Shown: in pieces, positions 4,989-7,682 of the stretch
Position numbering within the stretch: the stretch's first letter is position 1
How the letters are laid out: every line of letters begins with the position of its first letter
NCBI GenBank assembly: GCA_015485755.1
Contig: WFTD01000006.1
Span: 1 to 7,682, forward strand
DNA length: 7,682 nt
Reading direction: 5' to 3'
Source of the DNA: Patescibacteria group bacterium
GTDB taxonomy: Bacteria; Patescibacteriota; Patescibacteriia; S139-126
The notes under the pieces: generated by a model
The model's database searches: none
What the model was told of the DNA's origin: nothing
Seen by the model: the letters and a program-made list of their open reading frames with translations, nothing else
Made by a program: the position numbers and the translations under genes

Positions 4989-7679
4989 CTAGGCAAGTCG
5001 GCTGGCTTGTAATTTCTTTTTTCGGGCGGCAATCAAATACAAAGCCTTTACTGCTTCTACTATTCCCAAAATCAATATTCCCTGAATAAAAACTACTATC
5101 CACTCTTTTATGCCCAAAGGAACCGTAGCAAACGCCTTCTGCAGCCAAGGAGAATAAATAGCTGCCAACTGCAATAAAAACCCCGCCATCACAGAAATCC
5201 ATAGATAGTTATTCTTTATTTTAATAGAAGTGAAAAAATCATGGCGCAAAGTGCGGCAAGAAAATACATAGATCAAAGAAGGGACAGCCACTCCAGTAAA
5301 AGCTACTGTCCTGGCTAAATTTACATTACCGGTTGTTTGCCAAAAATAATAAAAAACAATCAAAGTTGTAATGGCAGTTGCTGCACTAATCAAAATTATC
5401 AATAATTTACTTTCAGCGCTTAAAATTTCTTTGCTGATATTACGGGGCTTCTCTTTCATCACATCAGGATCCTCTGGATCATAAGTCAGGGCAATGCTTG
5501 GCAATCCATCGCCAATAATATTTATCCATAAAATTTGAGTAGCCAAAAGAGGCAAGGGCCAACCAACCAACAAAGCAAACATTATTATAAAAACCTCAGC
5601 CAAACTATTTGACATCAAATACAAAACAACTTTTTTGATATTGTCATAAATTACTCTACCCTGCTCAATAGCGGCGACAATAGTAGCAAAATGATCATCC
5701 AAAATGACCAAATCAGCCACTTCCTTGGCCACCTCTGTCCCAGACCCCATGGCTACGCCAATATTAGCTGATTTAAGGGCGGGGGCGTCATTAACCCCAT
5801 CGCCTGTCATAGCTACTATTTCCCTATGGCTCTGCCACGCTTTAATAATACGCAATTTATCAGCTGGAGATACTCGCGCATAAACTGTAAGATCAGTTAC
5901 TCGCTTATAAAAATCTTTTTCACTTAAACTGCGCAGCTCATTTCCAGTAATAATATTATGTTTACCTGTCGCCAACTTAAGATCCTTGGCAATAGTTTGG
6001 GCTGTCAATACATGATCGCCAGTAATCATCACTACTTTAATACCGGCTTGCCTGCATTTATCAATCGTATCTCTCACTCCTTCTCTAATCGGATCTTTCA
6101 ACCCAATAAAACCAACAAAAACCAGCTGGTTGGTATCTTCTATTTTCAATTCTTTTTTGTCGCTGCTAACCTCTTTAAACGCGACCGCCAAAATACGCAA
6201 ACCCTTTTTGCTTAATGCTTCAAATTTATGCTGAAATTCTTCTCTCTTTTTATCCGTCAATCTGGTTGGTTTGTCACCTTTGAGATAATAATCTGCGTGG
6301 GATAAAATTATTTCTGGGGCTCCTTTAGTATAAACAACATGCCTGCGTTCATTCTCCTTGTGCAGGGTTGCCATAAACTTCTTATCTGAATCAAAGGGAA
6401 TTACATCAAGCTGAGGATATTTGTGCAGCAGCTCTTTTTTGTGTATGCCAAACAAAATACCCGCCCTAATCAAAGCTCGCTCCGTCATATTGCCAAAAAT
6501 TTTTACATCTTTTAAGCTCTCGCTCTGGTATTCAACTACCGCTTCGCTGCACAACACCCCAATTCGCAGAACCAAAATAATATCAGGCAAACCCTTTTTG
6601 GCTTTTTCCAGGGGGATATTTTCCAAAGTGTCAAAATAAAAATTGTCTGTAACTATTTCTGCCACCCGCATCTCTCCCGTTGTCAAAGTGCCGGTCTTAT
6701 CAGTGCAAATAACAGTGGTAGAGCCCAATGCCTCAGCCGCAACCAAACGCCTAACCAAAGCATTGCGTTGCAGTATTCTTTGCATGCTAATAGCCAAAAC
6801 CACTGTCAAGGCAACGACCAACCCCTCGGGAATGGCTGAAACAGCAATGGCTATAGCCACCTTAAACATATCCACAAATCTATGCCCTTTATAAATGCCA
6901 AATAACAAAATAATAGTTACAATAATCAAAACTCCAATACCAATCTGTTTGGACAATTTCTCTAAACGCAACTGCAAAGGTGTTTTTTGCTCATCTACAT
7001 CCCTCAGCATTATTGCTATTCTGCCCAATTCCGTGTCCTTGCCCGTACTTACCACCACTGCTTCTGCTTGACCATTGGTCAATACGGTTCCCATAAATAA
7101 CATATTTTCCCTGTCTCCCAGGGGGGTGTTTTTTTTGACCAAACCAGGCTTTTTGTCTTGCTCCCAAGACTCACCAGTCAAAACCGCTTCATTGACCTGG
7201 AGATTGCGAGCTGATAATATCCGTGCATCCGCAGGAACCTTGTCGCCTGCCCGCAAAACAATAATATCCCCCGGCACAAGCTGGTTTGAATCAATTTCTT
7301 GTTCCTTACCGCTTCGCCTAACAATTGTTTTTACCACTACAGCTTGCTGCAATTTCAAAAGAGCGTTCTGAGCTTTGTTTTCTTGAATAAAGCCAACTAT
7401 AGCATTCATAATTACAGCCGCAAAAATAACTGCCGCATCAATATACTCGCCAATAACAAAACTAACCCCCGTAGCAATAAGCAAAATAATAATCAAGGGG
7501 CTAGTAAATTGCTGCAAAAAAATACGGCCAGCTGACAAAGGCTTAGCTCGCGGCAATTGGTTTAAACCATATCTTTTCTGCCTGTCCTTAACTTCATTTG
7601 CATCCAAACCATGGGGAGAAGTCTTAAGAATGCTTAATAGTCTTTTTATTTCCAAACTATGCCAGTGATATTCTTGCAT
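4989..7679 (-). CDS. P2-type cation-transporting ATPase (calcium-pump-like)
   Basis: An 896-aa membrane pump that uses ATP to move a cation across the cytoplasmic membrane, with all P-type domains present. An N-terminal cation-ATPase segment (1-55) precedes helices M1-M2 (about 58-98). The actuator domain carries TGES (168-171). M3-M4 follow, with PEGL (284-287). The phosphorylation site is DKTGTLT (D327). The nucleotide-binding domain has KGAP (452-455). DPIR is at 529-532, TGDH at 553-556 and TGDGVND at 625-631, and M5-M10 fill residues 683-885. The PEGL, M5 (SNSLAEV, 690-696) and M6 (NIIGDGLP, 720-727) segments place it near SERCA/PMR1-like calcium pumps. Compared with SERCA, the M4 Glu, M5 Glu and M6 Asn and Asp are kept, but the M5 Asn768 position aligns with Ser and the M6 Thr799 position with Gly. 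Ion choice is therefore uncertain. The ATG at 7679 gives a normal N-terminus. Upstream sequence is outside the window. Confidence 0.9.
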   Translation of the reverse strand: MQEYHWHSLEIKRLLSILKTSPHGLDANEVKDRQKRYGLNQLPRAKPLSAGRIFLQQFTSPLIIILLIATGVSFVIGEYIDAAVIFAAVIMNAIVGFIQENKAQNALLKLQQAVVVKTIVRRSGKEQEIDSNQLVPGDIIVLRAGDKVPADARILSARNLQVNEAVLTGESWEQDKKPGLVKKNTPLGDRENMLFMGTVLTNGQAEAVVVSTGKDTELGRIAIMLRDVDEQKTPLQLRLEKLSKQIGIGVLIIVTIILLFGIYKGHRFVDMFKVAIAIAVSAIPEGLVVALTVVLAISMQRILQRNALVRRLVAAEALGSTTVICTDKTGTLTTGEMRVAEIVTDNFYFDTLENIPLEKAKKGLPDIILVLRIGVLCSEAVVEYQSESLKDVKIFGNMTERALIRAGILFGIHKKELLHKYPQLDVIPFDSDKKFMATLHKENERRHVVYTKGAPEIILSHADYYLKGDKPTRLTDKKREEFQHKFEALSKKGLRILAVAFKEVSSDKKELKIEDTNQLVFVGFIGLKDPIREGVRDTIDKCRQAGIKVVMITGDHVLTAQTIAKDLKLATGKHNIITGNELRSLSEKDFYKRVTDLTVYARVSPADKLRIIKAWQSHREIVAMTGDGVNDAPALKSANIGVAMGSGTEVAKEVADLVILDDHFATIVAAIEQGRVIYDNIKKVVLYLMSNSLAEVFIIMFALLVGWPLPLLATQILWINIIGDGLPSIALTYDPEDPDVMKEKPRNISKEILSAESKLLIILISAATAITTLIVFYYFWQTTGNVNLARTVAFTGVAVPSLIYVFSCRTLRHDFFTSIKIKNNYLWISVMAGFLLQLAAIYSPWLQKAFATVPLGIKEWIVVFIQGILILGIVEAVKALYLIAARKKKLQASRLA

Positions 7680-7682
7680 AAA

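Noticed and set aside
4948..5202. 84-codon minus-strand ORF across the end of the P-type ATPase gene
   Set aside because: It runs in another frame of the ATPase coding sequence, matches no family I recognise and has no start signals. It is a shadow ORF.
5958..7535. Several plus-strand ORFs of 72-98 codons opposite the P-type ATPase
   Set aside because: All are antisense shadows of one long, fully motif-supported gene, with low-complexity translations and no ribosome sites.

Overview
This AT-rich window (stop codons seen: TAA and TAG for the long genes) carries six whole or nearly whole protein genes, one 5'-partial gene and one tRNA gene. Compact layout, overlapping genes, rarely visible Shine-Dalgarno sites, a COG1373-like AAA ATPase, a VanZ-like protein and a distant MGDG-synthase/MurG-like glycosyltransferase together suggest a bacterium of the Patescibacteria/CPR type. 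That placement is inference. No mobile element, CRISPR array or rRNA was seen.

Layout, left to right. The minus strand holds the N-terminal part of an AAA ATPase (1-338) with its own near-consensus promoter, preceded by asparaginyl-tRNA synthetase (asnS, 413-1708). A divergent promoter region (1709-1825) separates asnS from a plus-strand metallophosphoesterase of the LpxH-like COG2908 type (1826-2644). This gene meets a minus-strand three-gene operon tail to tail with a 4-bp overlap. The operon is read in the order small DUF2892-like membrane protein (4286-4639), VanZ-like membrane protein (3929-4285), GT-B glycosyltransferase (2641-3936). The genes abut or overlap by 8 bp, so translation is probably coupled. 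A perfect 12-bp hairpin lies inside the VanZ-like gene.

The most interesting part is 4714-4986. It looks like a complete, separate minus-strand transcription unit for tRNA-Asn(GUU) that is controlled by attenuation. It has a promoter (TTGACT, 17 nt, TAAGAT), an AAGGA site, a 13-codon leader ORF reading MKFYLNNQNNNCS (five Asn codons, three of them consecutive), then four RNA segments able to form the classic 1:2, 2:3 and 3:4 alternatives. The 3:4 hairpin is a terminator with a seven-U tract. It is followed by the tRNA-Asn gene and a second intrinsic terminator. The predicted logic is that low Asn-tRNA(Asn) stalls the ribosome on the Asn codons, the 2:3 antiterminator forms, and more tRNA-Asn is made. 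I do not know of a described case in which a leader peptide rich in the cognate amino acid controls a tRNA gene. The presence of asnS in the same window adds to an asparagine-charging theme.

Upstream of that unit, and filling the right end, is a P2-type (calcium-pump-like) cation ATPase of 896 residues, apparently complete, whose start codon lies 3 bp from the window edge.
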